NCBI RefSeq assembly: GCF_040253615.1
Contig: NZ_JBEJGY010000004.1
Coordinates: 310,001-374,000 of the forward strand
Direction: 5' to 3'
From: Streptomyces sp. Edi4
GTDB lineage: Bacteria; Actinomycetota; Actinomycetes; Streptomycetales; Streptomycetaceae
Length of the DNA: 64,000 nt
A program made the position numbers and the translations under genes. The notes beneath the pieces were generated by a model that saw only the letters and a list, made by a program, of their open reading frames with translations, was not told the DNA's origin and did no database searches. This document shows, one piece after another, positions 62,742-64,000 of this stretch. Every line of letters starts with the position of its first letter. The first letter of the stretch is position 1.

Positions 62742-63170
62742 CCCGCCGCGCCCGCGAGGCGGTACCGCACGGGGCACCACGACGACTTGTACGTCGTCCT
62801 CGTAGACGACCCGGCCGGGGTCGGTGGAGCGCAGTGCCACGCATTCGACGCCGTGCGCCGCCAGGATCTCCAGATAGCCCGGGACCAGAGCCAGGAGACG
62901 GGTCGCCGACGGCTTGAACCAGGCAGCGGCTCCCGGGTTGATCGCGTCGTCGTAGACGGCGGGGTCGACGGTCGAGGGATCGGTGTACGCGGCGTCGTAC
63001 CAGCTGTTGGCGCGGCGGCGGAAGGCCTCCTCCTCGTCCGAGAGGCCGCCCGCCCGCGCCAAGTTGTTGACGAGGCCGAACACCCCGGTGAAGTGGCCTC
63101 GGCCGTTGCGGTGAGGGGATTGGAAGCGTACGTGGGGGACGGCCTCGCCGTCGCCGTCGGTCTTCTCCAT
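62571..63170 (-). CDS. Conserved hypothetical protein overlapping the LanL 3' end
   Basis: 199 residues from the ATG at 63170. The first 130 residues have coherent character (VPHVRFQSPHRNGRGHFTGV, EEEAFRRRANSWYDAAYTDP, AAWFKPSATRLLALVPGYLE, GRVVYEDDVQVVVVPRA). The last 57 residues (from about 62741 down) are read antisense to the end of the LanL gene and are Ala/Gly/Pro-rich, so the natural end may be nearer 62740 with a missed stop through an indel. Family not recognised. No link to lanthipeptide function is apparent. Confidence 0.62.
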   Translation of the reverse strand: MEKTDGDGEAVPHVRFQSPHRNGRGHFTGVFGLVNNLARAGGLSDEEEAFRRRANSWYDAAYTDPSTVDPAVYDDAINPGAAAWFKPSATRLLALVPGYLEILAAHGVECVALRSTDPGRVVYEDDVQVVVVPRAVPPRGRGGSGAGGVPQPGAAPVAQPAQEREHARAAGRPGHVGSGEGAVGEQRPAYGSAAARQDQ

Positions 63171-63379
63171 CGGTCCATCTTCCCCCGGACCTTCGCGTGC
63201 CGCGGTCGAGCCGGGGGCCGGGGGCGTACATCACCGGGTGTAGGGGCGTTCAACCCCCGGGTGCAGACCGGGCGCCACGATGTCGGTCCCTGGAGCGTCG
63301 TGGGGCCGGGCCTCACGGACCTAGCGTGAACAGCGTCCGTTCCGGACCCCCGATGGCCCTTTTCGCAAGGACGCTCTTC

Positions 63380-64000
63380 ATGATCGAAGCCCATTCCCTC
63401 ACCAAACGCTATGGCGAGCGCACCGCCGTGGCGGACCTCAGCTTCACCGTGCGCCCCGGCGTCGTCACCGGATTCCTCGGGCCCAACGGCGCGGGCAAAT
63501 CCACCACGATGCGGATGCTCCTCGGCCTCGACGCGCCCACCTCGGGCCACGCGGTCGTGAACGGCAAGCGCTATGCCGAGCACCGGGCGCCGCTGCACGA
63601 GGTGGGGGCGATGCTGGAGGCACGGGCGATCCACACCGGTCGCAGTGCCTACAACCACCTCCTGGCGCTGGCCGCGACCACCGGCATCCCGGCCCGGCGG
63701 GTGAACGAGGTGATCGATCTGGTGGGTCTGCGCGCCGTCGCGAAGAAGCGGGTGGGCGGGTTCTCCCTCGGCATGGGACAGCGGCTCGGCATCGCCAGCG
63801 CCCTGCTCGGCGACCCGGCCACGGTGATCCTCGACGAGCCGGTCAACGGCCTCGACCCCGAGGGCATCCTGTGGATACGCAATCTGCTCAAGGGGCTCGC
63901 CGCCGAGGGCCGTACGGTCCTGGTGTCCTCGCACCTGATGTCCGAAATGGCGCTCACCGCCGAGCACTTGATCGTGATCGGCCGTGGCCGGCTGATCGCG
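63380..64000 (+). CDS. ABC transporter ATP-binding protein (partial, cut by window end)
   Basis: 207 residues visible; frame open to the last base. Walker A GPNGAGKST, signature GFSLGMGQR (in place of LSGGQ), Walker B VILDEPVNGLDPEG, and H-loop SSHLMSEM are all present, matching the drug-exporter (DrrA/BcrA-like) group. Pairing with a membrane protein is expected beyond the window. It could serve the lanthipeptide locus about 640 bases upstream on the same strand, but a minus-strand gene lies between them. Confidence 0.9.
   Translation, partial: MIEAHSLTKRYGERTAVADLSFTVRPGVVTGFLGPNGAGKSTTMRMLLGLDAPTSGHAVVNGKRYAEHRAPLHEVGAMLEARAIHTGRSAYNHLLALAATTGIPARRVNEVIDLVGLRAVAKKRVGGFSLGMGQRLGIASALLGDPATVILDEPVNGLDPEGILWIRNLLKGLAAEGRTVLVSSHLMSEMALTAEHLIVIGRGRLIA

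Overview
The window is high-GC actinobacterial DNA, most likely Streptomyces or a close relative. The signs are strong third-position G/C bias, GTG/TTG starts, chained ATGA/GTGA gene overlaps, and gene families typical of that genus (isorenieratene-type carotenoid genes, GNAT and SMI1/KNR4 families, a short-chain infA paralogue, a LanKC/LanL-type lanthipeptide synthetase). It reads like an accessory, chromosome-arm-type region that packs at least five specialised-metabolite loci into 64 kb.

Layout. (1) 1-17.5 kb: a nonribosomal peptide cluster. It holds the 3' end of one NRPS (C-A-T), a capreomycidine-synthase-like PLP enzyme, a VioC-like arginine hydroxylase, a 3510-residue three-module NRPS with a terminal thioesterase, and an MFS exporter. 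The two tailoring enzymes predict that the peptide carries capreomycidine or a related 3-hydroxyarginine-derived residue. (2) 17.5-33.5 kb: miscellaneous small genes (acetyltransferases, CBS protein, DUF218, methyltransferase, SMI1/KNR4, two secreted proteins, an infA paralogue, an MFS pump), several short tandem repeats and at least three broken or frameshifted genes. (3) 33.6-45.3 kb: a tightly overlapped operon with ACP-KS-AT-AT-ACP-C, A-T, a free-standing ketosynthase with an altered catalytic His, a P450, a 30-codon ORF and a formyltransferase-fold enzyme. The first four proteins match the layout of SalA-SalB-SalC-SalD of salinosporamide biosynthesis, so this is probably an undescribed relative of the gamma-lactam-beta-lactone proteasome-inhibitor family. 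(4) 45.8-46.9 kb: two related small proteins. (5) 46.9-54.9 kb: a carotenoid cluster, crtY-crtU facing away from crtE-crtI-crtB-Rieske protein, with crtY frameshifted. (6) 55.5-57.6 kb: a sesquiterpene-synthase-like enzyme with an SDR. (7) 58.1-59.5 kb: a deoxynucleoside kinase and a DUF4097 protein. (8) 59.8-62.7 kb: a lanthipeptide locus, with four 14-bp direct repeats, a 55-residue candidate precursor and a lyase-kinase-cyclase (LanL, class IV) whose zinc site reads Cys/Cys-Cys instead of Cys/Cys-His. The window ends inside an ABC-transporter ATPase.

Several genes (infA, crtY, a monooxygenase-like gene) are each split by what looks like a single small indel. At least the infA one lies in a homopolymer, so assembly error is a real alternative to true gene decay. 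All functional calls come from motif reading and remembered family features; no database search was run.
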